A stretch of DNA of 64,000 nt from Isochrysis galbana (GCA_018136815.1 CM030931.1:11769380-11833379), one strand, 5' to 3'; shown: positions 32,906 through 44,784, counted from the first letter of the stretch. Made by a program: numbers and translations. The notes: generated by a model not told the origin, from the sequence alone.

Positions 32906-33284
32906 AGCTGTCAGGGTGACTGTCCCATTTCGCTGGTGTCAGAGCAAGGCTGATCTCTCTCTTGGAACTTGGAGATTGCCTGCGAGGGCGCGCCGGCAGC
33001 TAGCGCGGAACGCGGTTCTTGCGGGGAGCTCATGGAGCTTTCCTCGGGAGTGACTACGGGCATGGCGATCGACGCACGACGCACGACGCACGACCCACGG
33101 AGGGCGCGGAAGTGCGGAAGGAGGCTTGTGGGGGGTGGTGGCAGGCGACTGGGGGTGGCTCAGGCGCTTGCTTGACTTGTATTCACTCGTTGACTCGGGG
33201 TATAGACTCGGGAACTCGGGGGACTCGCTTGGGAAGTTAGGACTCACTTGGGAAGTTCGGACTCGCTTGGAAAAAAATTATCTG

Positions 33285-33425
33285 AAGATTCTGGGCTACA
33301 CACCTACTACTGACTGGGTCTCCCTTCTCTACTTTCTACTTACACCGCCCTTAAATTCCCTCCCTCCACCTCTTTCCCTGCCCCCTTCATTCCTTTGTCT
33401 TCGGTTTCCGGGGTCCGGCCTTGGT
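33285..33425 (+). repeat. Repeat family K, copy 2
   Basis: ATCTGAAGATTCTGGGCTAC followed by ACACCTACTA, a C/T-rich stretch, and TCATTCCTTTGTCTTCGG. Same order as 52060-52205. The region 33426-33683 is unique, with no domain. Confidence 0.7.
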
Positions 33426-33683
33426 GCCCTACCTAAGGCCTTCCTCTGCAGAGGAAGTGCTCAAGCCCGCTCATCCGTCCCACTCCGCCATTCCCGCCGC
33501 GCCTTCCGCCGATCGTTTCCCTTCCGTATCTTCGCATATCGAGCCAGTGGTCATGCTCGATCCGTCACACATACAACGGACGAGCCATGCGCCAACCGCG
33601 CACACCCCCATCGCGGGGTAGGGGGTCCGTTGCCGTCGAAGGGCTACGGTCCCGCAGCACGAATAGTGCACTAAGGTTGTACT

Positions 33684-33884
33684 CCTACATGTGAAACACA
33701 GTCAAACTTAGAAATAAAACATCAAAAACAGTATGTTTTTTGCCGTCGAAAAAAAACAAAGAAAAACAGTGTAAAAAAAGATGTGCGGGGTAGGGGGGGC
33801 GCCCGAAATAAAACAGCGAAAAAAATATGTTTTGGGCTTCCGACTTCCGAAAAAAAAACACTATTCCTGTGTTTCACATGTAGG
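33684..33884. mobile_element. MITE family G, copy 2
   Basis: 201 bp with the same perfect 18-bp inverted ends as 23670-23870, inserted in opposite orientation. The flanks GTTGTACT and GTTATACT agree at 7 of 8 positions, fitting an 8-bp target duplication. Confidence 0.88.
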
Positions 33885-34401
33885 GTTATACTAACACAAC
33901 AATAAAACTTTGACGGCAACACTGTCATCCATTCACGGACCACCATACAGTAGGGGTGCATCATTAAGAAACCACCCCATTAAGGACAGTGTACAAGGAA
34001 ATTGACCGTCCGTGTGCAAGGAAACCTACATAGAGCGAAAGGGCACCGGTCATGAACAAGAAACTGAATGAGCAAGAAAGCTTCCATGTACGCGCAACAG
34101 GGGCGCGCCGCGCGTGGCTCGTGGCTCAACACTTATTTTTTACATACCGAGGGGTGGCATAGAGGGGGCTTGTCGGGGGGACCCCAAGAATCCGCCGATA
34201 CGTAAGAAACCAAATTGGACCAGCTGATGTCACCGATAACCGATAAGAAACCAGAAATCATTATAACCCGGCGCGGAGCACCGAAGAAAGTGAGCGAAGA
34301 AACTCAGCGTGCTGGTGGCAGAGGGGTTAAGGAAAGTGTAGGAGTACAGGAGAAAAATTTCTGTTTTGTTAATGGTGCACCCCTACTAGTATGCCATACG
34401 G
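33885..34401. other. LTR-like fragment (family M) and unique spacer
   Basis: 33885-33960 contains the inverse of a GTTGTGTTAGTATAACC block also found at 42015-42035, suggesting a retrotransposon end into which MITE G inserted. 33961-34401 holds no recognisable gene. Confidence 0.35.
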
Positions 34402-35125
34402 GTGGATCAAACAGTGGGCGTCGGCGCTGCTGTCGTCTCTCTCCAGGGCGAATGGACCTTCTCGGTGTACGCGAGCGCAGGAGCACTCGCGTCGGAGCGG
34501 GCGTCACTGCTCGATGGTGTGCGCCTCGCGCTCCGGCCCCTCCTCGAGGCCGGGCTGGGCGCACAACCTGCAGTGTGCTGTGAAGGTGCTCTCGGCCGCC
34601 ATCTCGTTCTCTCTCTGCAGGCGGCTGCTGAGCACGGAATGGCGCCGCCGGTGGTGGCCCTGCGCCGGCCATGCCTGCTCTACAATGTACTCGTGCTATT
34701 CGCGCGAAAGCACGCGCCCGCAGCGAGATCTGCTGTCGAGGCATTCAACTTTGCGATGATCCTCACTGAGAAACAACTGGCGACAGAGCACAACAGCACA
34801 GATGACGCACTGCCGTTGGCGCGCGTGACCGCCGAGGTAGCAGAGCTCTACGTGGCGAAGCTGTGTATCTGCCTTGCACTCGCTCGTAGACCGGCCGGCG
34901 CGGGCTTGCCGCACTCGCCAAGGCACTGCCGGGCGCGTTTTCGAAGCATGCCTTGCTGGCAATTTCTGAGGAGCGCAAGCTGCTACTTGCACTGCTTGAG
35001 GCGCTGCAGCATGTCGCTTTCACGCTTCCGGAATCGGCGGCATCGGCGAGGGGCGAAATAGATCTGGAGGACGGAGACGCCGCAGCGTCGTTGCCGCCGG
35101 TCAGCGAGCGAGCGGCCGCTATGTA
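34402..35125 (+). pseudogene. Unidentified Ala/Leu-rich helical protein, frame-shifted
   Basis: From about 34402 a frame of 160 residues encodes a helical, Ala/Leu-rich protein (for example RPCLLYNVLVLFARKHAPAA and VTAEVAELYVAKLCICLALA). The composition then shows continuation in another frame: GLAALAKALPGAFSKHALLA, then ERKLLLALLEALQHVAFTLP and an acidic end that stops at about 35125. The switch occurs near 34890 with no clear intron. No ATG-led start is obvious. It looks like a real helical-repeat-type gene, but I do not recognise the family. It may be decayed or multi-exon. Confidence 0.35.
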
Positions 35126-37945
35126 GGGAACGCGGGACGACGTCTCTGCTACAACAGATGGGCCAGCTGTGGAGGGCGCCGCCGATGCAGAGGGCGACGC
35201 CCCCTGTGCACGGGCGCCCGGTGCCGCCACACATTCCCTCGCGTCTGCCCCTCAAGTTGGCATGCCGCCGCCAACGACTTGCGGCTTGAACGCTCTGTCG
35301 CACACCGTGCTGCGTCAGCCAGCCACCCCGCTTCCACCAGGCACACCTGCCGAGGCTATGGTGGCATGGCAGGTAGGCGCCCACTCGCCACCTGGCTTAG
35401 GGGCGAGGGGGAGCCCCATCGCTTTGGCACATTTTCTGCAACTCGTCTCTCGCTCGCCGTTTGAGTTGGCAGCTGGCCGCGGTCGCGAGAAGCGAGCTGT
35501 CGGACGTGGACCTATGCAAGAGGATGGTGAGAGCATCGTTGCGTTTTGCGGAGCCGGCATGCTTGGCAGTGCAGATGGCAGGTCGAGAGGGTGGGGGGGT
35601 CTGCAATGCAGGACGTGATGGAAACTCACTCCGGCGCCGGGCCATTTGCTAGCGGCGGAGAGGAGGAGGAGCCGGCATATGTCCCGTTTCACCCCGCGTC
35701 AATGACGGCACTCAGAGTTCGCGGGGCTCATGAATATGGTGCGGTGATCGAGATGAACACGGGTGGAGCGGCCGGTCTGTGTACGGAAGAGAGGAGCAGC
35801 GCTCGCGACGACTGCGGCTGCGACAATACCGCGAGTGAATACACGCCTACGACAGGAAGCCTATGGCTTGACGGCGCGGCGACACGAGATGCTGGAGCGA
35901 AACCCTCGCGCGTGGGCACATAGACCAGGCGTGGCGACTGGGTGCTAGAGAACCACCGCATTTCTCGGTGGCCGAGATGAGGGGATTCCTGGCATTGTTG
36001 CTTCTGCAGTGCACCGGCGGTGGAGATTGCGGCAGCGAGGGCGAGCCATGGGCACCCGGCGGGAGCAATATCTCTAGCGCCACCTCGCTTGCCCGGAGCC
36101 GCCCCGGCGGCAGCAACGTTCGCTCCTCCTACATACCGGCATGCAGCCGTCACACTGATCCGCCATACACCCCGCCATCATGGCCGGCTAACCAACAGGC
36201 GGCCCCCCCTACTCAAGCCATTAACGAATTGCCCCTCGTCCCTCCCACACTGCTTTCTATTCCTCTAACGACCATTGCCGCCGTTATAGCGCATCTAGCA
36301 CAATCCGTCACCAGCTCGGGTGCCGGCTGGGACTCCTCAACAGCTCGGGCCGGCAATGCGAGCGCACCAACGTGCAATTGCACGGCTGAGGTGCCGCCAT
36401 TCGGTGGGCATGCTGAGGCAAGTGCTGCAGCTCGTAGGTCGCAGGACTTCTCCACACAGTTCGCAGACTTGTGGCCCACTATCAGCGCTGCATCTTTGAA
36501 TGGGCAGGCCGACCGCAACAAGGCCTCAGAGCTTGCAGAATGGTTGGAAGCGCTGACTCGGCCCAAGTCGGGCGCCTCGGGGCGCTTACCTGGCGGCCGG
36601 AGCGACTTGGTCGCTCGCGGAGCCGGCGGCCTTTGCGATGAAAGCGGCCAGGCCGATGCCGCTGGTGGCTATATGGTCCGAGGCATTGACGCCGACAACC
36701 AACAGCCCAAGCCGGATGGGACGTCCTAGCGGAGCTTGGAGCGAGATGCGCCTTAAGCGGACCAGACGTTGTTGTTAGAGCGGAGCACGTCAACCTCTCC
36801 CGCCATCCCTGCAGATACTGAGGACCGCCAAGCAGCCGGCGCTTACCAACGCGACGGGTGCTAGCACCAGCCGACTCCTGTGGCGACGTCGGTTTGTGCT
36901 CGTCCGTCGACATGCGCTCTTGGAGTGCTGACGGCACCCGACCTCGATGTCCCTCGGTGTCCAGTCTTTCGCCCTTAGGAAAATTTTGATCGAGCCGGCG
37001 GCGCCCCAATTTCGAGCACCACCACGGCCACGAAAGCATCAGGTAACTGCTCTACTGATATGCCGGCATCGTCACAACCCTCGCTCCGAGCGCATGCGGC
37101 GCGTGGTCAAGATGGATGTGTGAAGCCTGCGCAGGGTGGGCGAGGCGGTTCATTGTTCGCGTCCAGCGCAGCCGAAGGATCGCACTAGGCAACCTTGAAG
37201 GCACCCTCCTCGTCGGAATCGGCATGTCTAGCAATTCCCAGGCCCGTGCTGCCGCCACCGTCTACATCAGTGCCCTGCGCACGTCGCGCTTCATACGCCC
37301 GCAAGTACAAGTCAGCGTTACGTAGGGTAGCAACTCCAACCCCATCGCTGTATTGCGCGATGGGAATTCAGTGGCAGCCAACTTGGAGTGCGCGTTCCTC
37401 TCCACCGCGTGTCATGCACTACGGTTGCGTCGCGATGGGGCCGCTGAGGCGCTGGAGCAGCTCCTATCAGCCGGGGGCACCTCTGGATACAATGATACCG
37501 AAATATATGACGGCGGTGGAAGCGCGCTTGAGCGGCTGCGCCTCGCGTCGCTTTCGCAGTTCCCCACCCCCGACGTTCGCTGGGCGGCGGCTTGGCTTCC
37601 TGCACGCGCGATGCTACTTCAAGGGGGTTTCGATGCACATTCAGCGTGGCACTACGCGCAGCCTCGGGGATGCTGGGCGTCAGCTTGCGCCGGGTGTGTG
37701 CTGTGGCAGACGAGCTGGTGCAGTCGTTCGACTGTAGCGGCGGCGATGCTGGGGGCGCCGATGTGACCTGTGCGATAAGGGTGTACAGTGCAGCAATGGG
37801 CGAGTCGCTCGGTGGGCGCGGCCGGACAGATCGCGGCTTTGTCATCCTCCGCTACCGCCTGCTTTGCGAACGTGTGGCCACTGACATTTTTCCGCTGGAA
37901 TTTTTCGACGGGAGTTTGGCCAAGTCATTCGGGGGGTTTTGAGGC
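35126..37945 (+). pseudogene. Decayed continuation of the 34.4-kb locus
   Basis: Several plus-strand stretches have coding-like composition in changing frames: 35280-35360, 35460-35600, 36240-36480, 37350-37640 (CAFLSTACHALRLRRDGAAE, then ALERLRLASLSQF) and 37640-37900 (LRRVCAVADELVQSF, then RVATDIFPLEFF). They may be exons of one large helical protein, or remnants of it. Stop codons and frame changes are frequent, and I could not define consistent GT-AG joins. No domain recognised. Confidence 0.3.
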
Positions 37946-38255
37946 ATCTCAACAGTGACCCAAGAGTGGCTCAACTGCGAGATTTCTTGAGTCGCCGCTC
38001 TTGAGTTACTGTTGAGCCAGGACTCTCAAACTCTTCTAGTGGGGAGAGTTGAGTTCGCGCGCCATGCCAACTGTCACTCAACAAAAGAGATGGCGGGGGA
38101 GGAGGTGCGCGCCGCCATCCGCGCGCCCAAAGATGCCCTGCACCCTGCCACGTGGGATGCAGGCCAAGGGGTATGTGTTGAAGTGGCGGAGCCTGCAGGC
38201 CCCTTTGGATCACCGCGGACAGACACCCTCGCCTCGACGCCACAGGGGGTGAAGA

Positions 38256-38575
38256 AGTAGCCCGGTCACTCACTGTGGGGCTGCGGAGGGCACCAGCTGC
38301 AATGGGTGAATGATAGGCTAAATAAGCTCCCTATTGGTTCCGGTAGGATGGATCAGCAAAAAAAAGTGGGGGTTGTCCGGCGAAATTTTCGAAAAATACC
38401 GAATTTCAGGCCTTCGAAGACGGTGCGCGAAATACAGTCGGGCCCCCGCCCACGAAAAGGTTTTGTTTTTGGGTTGGGGCGCAGTCCGTCCCCAAATATC
38501 CACCAAATATCCAAATGCCAAAAAATCCGCCCAAATATCCAAAAGATATATCCGGATATCTTGGCCTAGACCCCT
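38256..38575 (+). repeat. Repeat family F, copy 3 (longest)
   Basis: TAGCCCGGTCACTCACTGTG, then GGAGGGCACCAGCTGCAATGG, GCTAAATAAGCTCCCTATTG, CGAAATTTTCGAAAAATACC and a tail of CCAAATATCC units. 37946-38255 contains a short imperfect inverted repeat around GAGTTACTGTTGAG and no gene. Confidence 0.65.
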
Positions 38576-38599
38576 AAACAACGTGTGTGATGAGGTGTC

Positions 38600-38690
38600 G
38601 TTCCGTCAATCGTGGGACATCAGTCGAGTTGAGCTATCAAATGTCCATGGCTATATTATACACACCTGTAATTTATTTTTGTCGATATGG
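38600..38690 (-). repeat. Copia-related flank fragment (family L)
   Basis: On the minus strand it matches 48425-48510 and 51845-51930: a GACAAAAATA block, a TATA stretch, GCCATGGACATT and CTCAACTCGACTGATGTCCC. In the other two copies it adjoins copia remnants, so it is probably LTR or flank. Confidence 0.55.
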
Positions 38691-38888
38691 TGCTATTTTT
38701 GTCGACAATGTGCAGTAGTCACGGGCTGTGATAAGCTGCAATCACCATGTGCACACCTGCCTCGAAAGGGGGGGGGGGGGGGAGGAGAAGAGGGTGAGAC
38801 GAGCGCTGCGCCGCTGCATTCAAGGTGGCAACCAGCGCGCGCGAGGGCACGCCCGCAATGGCTCCACGCACACGCACGTGCCTCGCAA

Positions 38889-39159
38889 ATGGCCTCCCGC
38901 GGAGCCGGAGCCGACACCCGCGGAGCTCCTCGCAGACTACCTCCGAGTCCTCGAGAAATGGGGCGATCGCACCGGAAATCCCAAGGTGAAGATGTTGAGC
39001 GAAATTAAGTGGGTGGTGTGCCCAACTCTACGCTTAGTCGCTACCTTAGCACGCGTTGCAGCTCGGAATATCACGCATGGGGGGACGTATCACTCTTGCA
39101 TGCAACTATTGATTGACGCAGCGTTCGATTCACACTCAGAGCACTGGTCCTCAACGTAA
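38889..39159 (+). CDS. Unidentified short exon-like frame
   Basis: A plus-strand frame encodes AEPEPTPAELLADYLRVLEK and continues to a stop at 39159 after about 90 residues. The first 35 residues look like a real helical segment. GTGAAGATG after AATCCCAAG could be a splice donor. No family recognised. Confidence 0.25.
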
Positions 39160-39784
39160 CCAACAGTTTTTACCCCGTAGGAAACCAGAGCGATTCCCTC
39201 TTTTTAAGAGAATCATGGATGGTGTCTACGAATAGTGTTCTTGCAGAACTGGAACTCTTTTACTAGAAGAAAGGGCGATCGGCTCCGCAAGAGAGCGTGA
39301 TCCCATCTCGATTCAGCGCCCGGCGGGCCCGACAAGGGTCGGTGGTTGGTGGACCCCCCATTTTTGCCACTGTGGCGGGAGGGGGAGTGGCGGTAGGGGC
39401 GTATATATTATAGGCGATGGCGCCGGAATCGCGGGGGAGTGAGTGACACCAGTAGCTTTGCGGGCACCTTCAAGAATTTTTTTTGCGGGGGGTCGGCACA
39501 TGTACACTACTTTGGGCCTCGCGCTTGGGGGAGGGGTGGGGCAGGCCTCCTGTGTTAGTCCGTGGTGGCCTTGGGTCAGGTCCTTCCCTGTGTGGGGGCC
39601 AGGCCTAACGGTTCCCCATTGGATTTCTCGGGTCGGGGCATCTTGGCTCCCCCGCGGCTTACCGTTATCCTTGGTCGCTAAGTCCGGTGTCGCTTCTTTG
39701 TTGAATAGTGCACATCGGCTAACTTATTAGATACTAATAGTGAGATTTGCCAAGTAGATACCTAATATCTAGAGATTAGGCTGA
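39160..39784. other. Spacer, nothing identified
   Basis: AT-richer unique sequence to 39300, then GC-rich sequence. No domain, RNA gene or clear repeat seen. Confidence 0.4.
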
Positions 39785-39895
39785 CATGTTCACAAACTTA
39801 ATCGCGCGTCTTGGCCCGGCGTAGCCAGCCCATCGCTCCAATCCCTCCTCCCCCCTGGTCGACAACCAGACAAGTGCAGCATGGCGCCGATGCGC
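39785..39895 (+). repeat. Repeat family A fragment (copy 5)
   Basis: Resembles 54590-54690 (TGGCC..GCCAGCCCATCGCTCCAAYCCC, CTGGTCGACAACCAGACA). It lies exactly where the NVL gene breaks off. Confidence 0.5.
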
Positions 39896-39904
39896 GGCCC
39901 CGGA

Positions 39905-41922
39905 CAAAGGGCAGGCGCACGGCGCGCTCGCTCTCACCCACTTGTTGAGCAGCTCAAGGCCCGAGACGGACATGAATGACGCGCCCGGCTCATTTGCAAC
40001 CGACTTGGCCAGCAGCGTCTTGCCGCAGTCTGGCGGGCCGTAGAGGAGTACGCCGCATGATGAATCCAAGCCGAGTGCCTGCATGCGGCTGGGTTCGTGG
40101 ATGAGTGTGAGCAGTCGGCCAGCGCACTGACATCGGCCCAAGTGACATTGGGCACCGTCGTGAAGCCCTCCCGCTCGGCGGATGGCTGCACCTTGGCCAT
40201 GCCCGCCTCAAAATCGGACATCGACGGCCAGCAGCGCAAGCTCCTCGGCGGTGAGTGCGCCGGTGCGGTGAGTGCGCAGGTGCGGCGCAACACCGCGCTA
40301 GCCGCCATACCGCGCGAGAGCCCCGTGCTAACGGCCTCGCCCCCGCCTGGCATGGTGGTAGGCGTGACTATCAGCTCCTTCGCATCCGCTCCTGCCACCT
40401 CTGTTGGTGCCTCGCCCCTGACCGGCGTCGTGAAGAGTTCCCCAAAGATGCGGTTCACCGCCACTACGGCTGCCTCCTTGCATAGTGCCGCGAGATCAGC
40501 ACCAACAAAGCCAATGCAGCCTCGGGCACTTTCCAGAACATCGACGTCTGAGGCAAGACGCATGCCGCGAGTCATTACCTAGTGACATCGGGTACGTGCG
40601 GCGAGTGAGCACGCGCATAGCGGGCACGTGAGGCGGCGAAGAGCTACGGCGTGGATGTGCGGAGCTTCACCTATAGAATGCGCTCGAGTGCCGCAACGCC
40701 GGCAATGCCAAGCGCAATCTCGCGGTCGAAGCGGCCTGCGCGGCGCAATGCCGGGTGGAGCGCATCAGGCCGATTGGTCGCACCGATCACGATGACAATC
40801 GGGTTGGCCGCATCAGGAGTACCACCTGATGTGGTCGAGTCGAATTGCGAGCCGCCACCGGCTGCCAGCTCGTTCATGCATGTAAGTATCTGGGCGACAA
40901 TGCGCTTCTCCATCTCGCGCTGCGCCGACGCGGGCTTATGCGCGATGTCGTCAATGGAAAAGGAGTGCGGGAGCCAATTCGCGTGCCTCTCTAAAGACCT
41001 GTCGGATCTTGGCCTTGTTCTTGCCTGACATGCCCGAAACGACCTCAAGCGCTGAGATGCGGACAAATCCAATGTCAAGCTCACCCGCAATTGCGCACGC
41101 GAGCAACGCCTTGCCGCAGCCTGGCGGGCCGTGCAGCAACAGCCCGCGCGGAGGCGCTACACCGAGGTGTGCGTAGATCTCGGGGTGTGTGAGCGGGTAC
41201 TCTCGACTAGCTCGCGCACCGCCTGTAGAGGGCCCTCCCTCCATCCCGCCCAGGTCTGCATATTCGGCTTGTGTGGCGCGCTCGCTGCCCCGGCGCTCAC
41301 GCCGACCGCGCTTCTTCCCTGTGGCGGCAGCGGCGATGGCGACCATCGTTACATCGGAGGCGGCTGCTGCGTCGGAGACAGTGCCCTTGGCCACTGCCGG
41401 CAGATCCTCTGCTGCCGGCGGCCCTCCCTCGATCACCGCCCCCTCGGATTGCGCTTCTCGGTCAGTCATCTCAGGCTCCAGCGATCGGTAGCTCTTAGCA
41501 ACATTCGCGTGGAGGAGGTTGTAGTCGCGGAGCGACGACTGGCGCCCCTCAGCACTGCGCGCTGCTTTGGCCGAGCGCGTACCATCAGCCTCTGGCGCTG
41601 GCCGCTTCGCGGCATCTGGCGTCGAACCAAGCGCCCCATCAGCCGTCGTGTCGAGCGCTCACGAGAGCTAAGTCCCCACACTGCCTGCGCCACCAATTGC
41701 GAGGTTGGCCGAGGGTGTAATGGGAGAGGATCGCGCGATGAGTCTCGCGACCTGCCTGCACAGCCCGTCCGCTGGTTTACGCGAGTACTCCGTGCCATGC
41801 AGCGAGCGGAGCCACGAGGCGATCGCTTCACCGTCCGATTCCATCGGCCGTCGGCCGTGAGAGTCGGCCCACTCCTGCAGCCGGTGGGGTAGACACGGAT
41901 CGGAGCAAGGCTTCTTCGACAT
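39905..41922 (-). pseudogene. NVL/Rix7-like AAA ATPase, truncated and mutated
   Basis: ATG 41922 starts an N-terminal NVL-type helical domain (about residues 10-65, LPHRLQEWADSHGRRP to LCRQVARLIA). A linker exon runs to the D1 ATPase domain: [30 protein letters not shown], Walker [12 protein letters not shown]. The Walker A threonine is replaced by alanine. A one-base shift and missing residues fall exactly at Walker B (around 40970). [21 protein letters not shown] follows in the new frame, then a CIGFVGADLAALCKEAAVVA exon. D2 is partial: [15 protein letters not shown], then [17 protein letters not shown] and LELLNKW. It ends at a GTGAGA donor (about 39935) next to repeat debris, and the rest of D2 is absent. 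NVL drives pre-60S ribosome release in the nucleolus; a working copy must exist elsewhere. Confidence 0.75.
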
Positions 41923-41959
41923 GCCCGTTTTGCCTCCCCCCCTCCTCCCCCTCCCCGGT

Positions 41960-42090
41960 CCCAACCATCCTGCCGCCGGCTTCGCATTTGGCGATGGGGG
42001 AGCGTCAGAGTTTTGTTGTTGTGTTAGTATAACCTTAGTGCTGAGATACCTTAGCCCATCGACGGAAACGGAGCCCCTACTAGAGGCGGT
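41960..42090 (+). repeat. LTR-like repeat family M, copy 1
   Basis: Matches 53855-53995 inverted: TTTGGCGATGGGGGAG, TCAGAGTTTT, TTGTTGTGTTAGTATAACC, TAGTGCTGAG. Probably a solo LTR or retroelement end. Confidence 0.5.
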
Positions 42091-42337
42091 AGTGGTACTA
42101 ACGCTCAGATGTTTTATTATTATAACGAAGAAGGCTCGTGCCCATGCCGAAACATTCATGGCCGAAAGGCCTGAATACAACAAAGATACCAACCCGAATA
42201 GTACAAGTACAAGTCCAAGTGTACAAGTGCAAGTGCTAAGTGCTGTCCGCGCTTGGCTATGACGTAAGTTTTGTTTTGGAAGGGCCCAAATTTTGTTGTC
42301 AAAATTTGAGGGTTGGGCACCTAAATTTTGATCAAAA

Positions 42338-43260
42338 TTTCAAAACTATTGTTATAGTTTGAACTATGGAGCGTGCCGCGACCGCTCCCGAGCCCCAGGC
42401 GACCCTCGCCACCGCGCCCCACCTGGGACGCCCCACGCCGCCCGAGGCGGCTCGTCAGAAAGCCCTCTCAGAGCCCATCCAACCCATCCAAACCACACCC
42501 GCGCAAGCGCGCGGGGTGGCGAGCACTGGCACCGAACAGGTTGCCACCATGGCTCTGCGCATCATGCAGGGGGTCTTTGAGACCCCCTCCTACAGTGGGA
42601 AACCTCTCCACCCCAAGAGCACCTCATGTGGGAGGGTAGCTCAGCGCTCAGCTGCCCTCCCCATGGTGGAAACCTCTACCATCAGTGCACCCAACATGGG
42701 AGGGCACTTCACAACCATCAACCCCATACGGAGAGCACCCCATGCCTCTGTTTTCCAACTTGTTGACAGAATTCTCGTCTTCACCCCACTCTTGTGGGCC
42801 ACTAGTACCAATCACTCAGTGCCCTGCCTTGGGCACCCTTTCAACACTAGACTCCCTCTCCCACTCCCCCTTCACACTTCAACCAACCCAAACAGCACGA
42901 CCCCCCCGCCCTCTGTTCAAAGCACCAAAAATTTCAATTCAAGTCACATGTTGATACACTTCCCGTTTTCACCCCACGCTTGTGGGCCACAAGTACCTAC
43001 AACTCAGTGCCCTGCCTTGGGCCCTCTTTCAACACTTCACTCCATCTCCCACTCCCTCATCCCACTACAATCAACCCAAGAAGCACAAACCCCCTCGCCC
43101 TCGGTTTCAAACGGTGGCGAGGGGGGGGAAGCGAAGGAGGCGGCGGCGAGGGGGGAGGCGCCCGCGGGGAGGGCGGTGTTGCGGAAGAGGTTTCGCGTCG
43201 TGGTGACTCCGCTCGTGTCCCAGCACCCCCCTACCGGCACCACCCCCGCCGGAGTGTAAG
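42338..43260 (+). repeat. LINE 5' head with ORF1 N-terminal remnant
   Basis: Hairpin AACTATTGTTATAGTT (42344-42359) is identical to that of the LINE at 61113-61128. Then ATG 42366 opens a frame whose start (MERAATAPEPQ..) and later blocks (GGHFTTINP) parallel ORF1 at 61135. The frame stays open for 297 residues, but 42781-42930 and 42973-43115 are tandem copies of one unit (CTTGTGGGCCAC, CAGTGCCCTGCCTTGGGC). It lacks the ORF1 core. 42091-42337 contains short CAAGTA and AAAATTTTG repeats. Confidence 0.65.
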
Positions 43261-43357
43261 TGGTGAAGTTCAGGGCCGGGGGGCATAACAGCAGGCTCAT
43301 CCTTTGAAAGTGAGATGGTACTTTTTTTTTAAAGGCGCTTGCTCGTCTGCGCGCAGT

Positions 43358-44758
43358 ATGGGTGTGCGGTCAAGTAAGGAGACCTTTTGTACCCGAGTGG
43401 AGGGAGGGGGGGCTGGGGGGGGGCGGTGGATGCCGCGGAAGGAACTGACGTGCGAGGTGTGCGCGGGCACGCTGCCGCGCGTGCGCCAGGCTGCTTGTCC
43501 GTGGTGCGAGTACGTGTGCTGCATCGGGTGCCAGAAGCGCTACCTGCTCTCGCTCAGCACGGAGCCCAAGTGCATGGCGTGCGACCGCGCGTGGAACCGC
43601 GAGACGCTGCAACGGCTGCTGCCGCGCACCTTCTGCGACGGCCCGCTGCGCGAGCACCGTGCGCTCCAGCTTCTCGAGCGCGAGCGCGCGATGCTGCCGG
43701 CTACCCAGCCGCACGTCGAGACGGAGCTCGCGCGCCGGCGCGCCTGCGAGCGCGTCGAGCGGTTGCGCGTCGAGCAGGACGCCCTCCGGTTGCAGATGAG
43801 CCGGCTGCAGGGCCAGCTCGCGAACGAGCTCGCCAGGGTGCGCGCCATCGTGCACGGCGTCGACACGGCCTCCAACCCGCGCGCCGAGTTCCGCCACAAG
43901 TGCCCCGCCGACGGCTGCCGCGGGTTCGTCTCCTCCGCCTGGAAGTGTGGCGTCTGCGAGCAGTTCATCTGCCCGGAGTGCAACGAGGTCAAGGGCACCG
44001 TGCGCGACGCGCCGCACGCCTGCGACCCGGGCGACGTCGAGTCGATGCGCGCGATCCGCCGCGAGTGCCGCGAGTGCCCCGGGTGCGGCACTCCCGTATC
44101 GCGCGTCGAGGGTTGCAACCAAATGTGGTGCACGCGCTGCCACGTGGCTTTCGACTGGCGCACCGGCCGCGCCATCATGAGCGGAGCGGTGCACAACCCG
44201 CACATGTACGAGTGGCAGCGCGCACACGGAGCTGGGGAGCGACCGCCGCTCGAGGCGGAGCACGGGTGCGGGCTGCCGCCCCTCACAAGCCTGCACGCCA
44301 TCCTTCGTCGGCAGCAGGACTTGACCCTCGCCCGCGCCGTCCTCAACTTGCACCAGCTCCTGGTGCACACGGAGCACGTGATGATGCCGGCGCCCGCTCG
44401 CGACGCCGCGCCCCTCGCCGAGGAGGAAGAGAATCGCGCGCTGCGCGTCCGCTACATGCTCGGTGAGCTATCTGAAAAGGACTGGGCCACGCGCCTGCAA
44501 CGCCGACAGAAGGCGCGCGAAAAGGCGCGCGACCTGCATCACCTGCTGCAGATGTTCGTGCGCGTCGGGACCGATCTGCTGCGCCAGTGGCACAACGCGG
44601 ACCCGCGCCCGCCCCTCGAGAATCTCCTCGCCGAATTTGACGCCCTCAGCGCCTACTTCAACGAACAGTCCGAACGCTTGCGCGCACTGTACAAGTGCGT
44701 GGTGCCCGTGCTACTTTCCGACGCGCCACACACCTTCCGGTGGGGGCACCCCGCGTAA
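43358..44758 (+). CDS. RBR (RING-IBR-RING) E3 ubiquitin ligase, giant-virus-like, intronless
   Basis: 467 residues from ATG 43358, or 443 from ATG 43430, which starts MPRKELTC. RING1 is CEVCAGTLPRVRQAACPWC and onward to CMACDRAW. A conserved linker follows (LREHRALQLLERERAMLPAT) and a coiled coil. The IBR is CPADGC..FICPEC. RING2 is CPGCGTPVSRVEGCNQMWC, whose cysteine after GG/EG is the expected ubiquitin-accepting residue. After it come FDWRTG and HNPHMYEWQ. The C-terminal helical part (ELSEKDWATRLQRRQKAREK) is also patterned as in RBR-like proteins of large algal DNA viruses, from memory of that family. It has no introns and very high GC. It would hijack or tune host ubiquitination. A host RBR gene is the alternative. 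Confidence 0.75.
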   Translation: MGVRSSKETFCTRVEGGGAGGGRWMPRKELTCEVCAGTLPRVRQAACPWCEYVCCIGCQKRYLLSLSTEPKCMACDRAWNRETLQRLLPRTFCDGPLREHRALQLLERERAMLPATQPHVETELARRRACERVERLRVEQDALRLQMSRLQGQLANELARVRAIVHGVDTASNPRAEFRHKCPADGCRGFVSSAWKCGVCEQFICPECNEVKGTVRDAPHACDPGDVESMRAIRRECRECPGCGTPVSRVEGCNQMWCTRCHVAFDWRTGRAIMSGAVHNPHMYEWQRAHGAGERPPLEAEHGCGLPPLTSLHAILRRQQDLTLARAVLNLHQLLVHTEHVMMPAPARDAAPLAEEEENRALRVRYMLGELSEKDWATRLQRRQKAREKARDLHHLLQMFVRVGTDLLRQWHNADPRPPLENLLAEFDALSAYFNEQSERLRALYKCVVPVLLSDAPHTFRWGHPA

Positions 44759-44784
44759 CGACCCCACGCACCAGTCAACTATAA

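Noticed and set aside
43370..44377. Minus-strand Ala/Leu-rich frame opposite the RBR gene
   Set aside because: High-GC antisense shadow; the plus strand has the complete RING-IBR-RING pattern.
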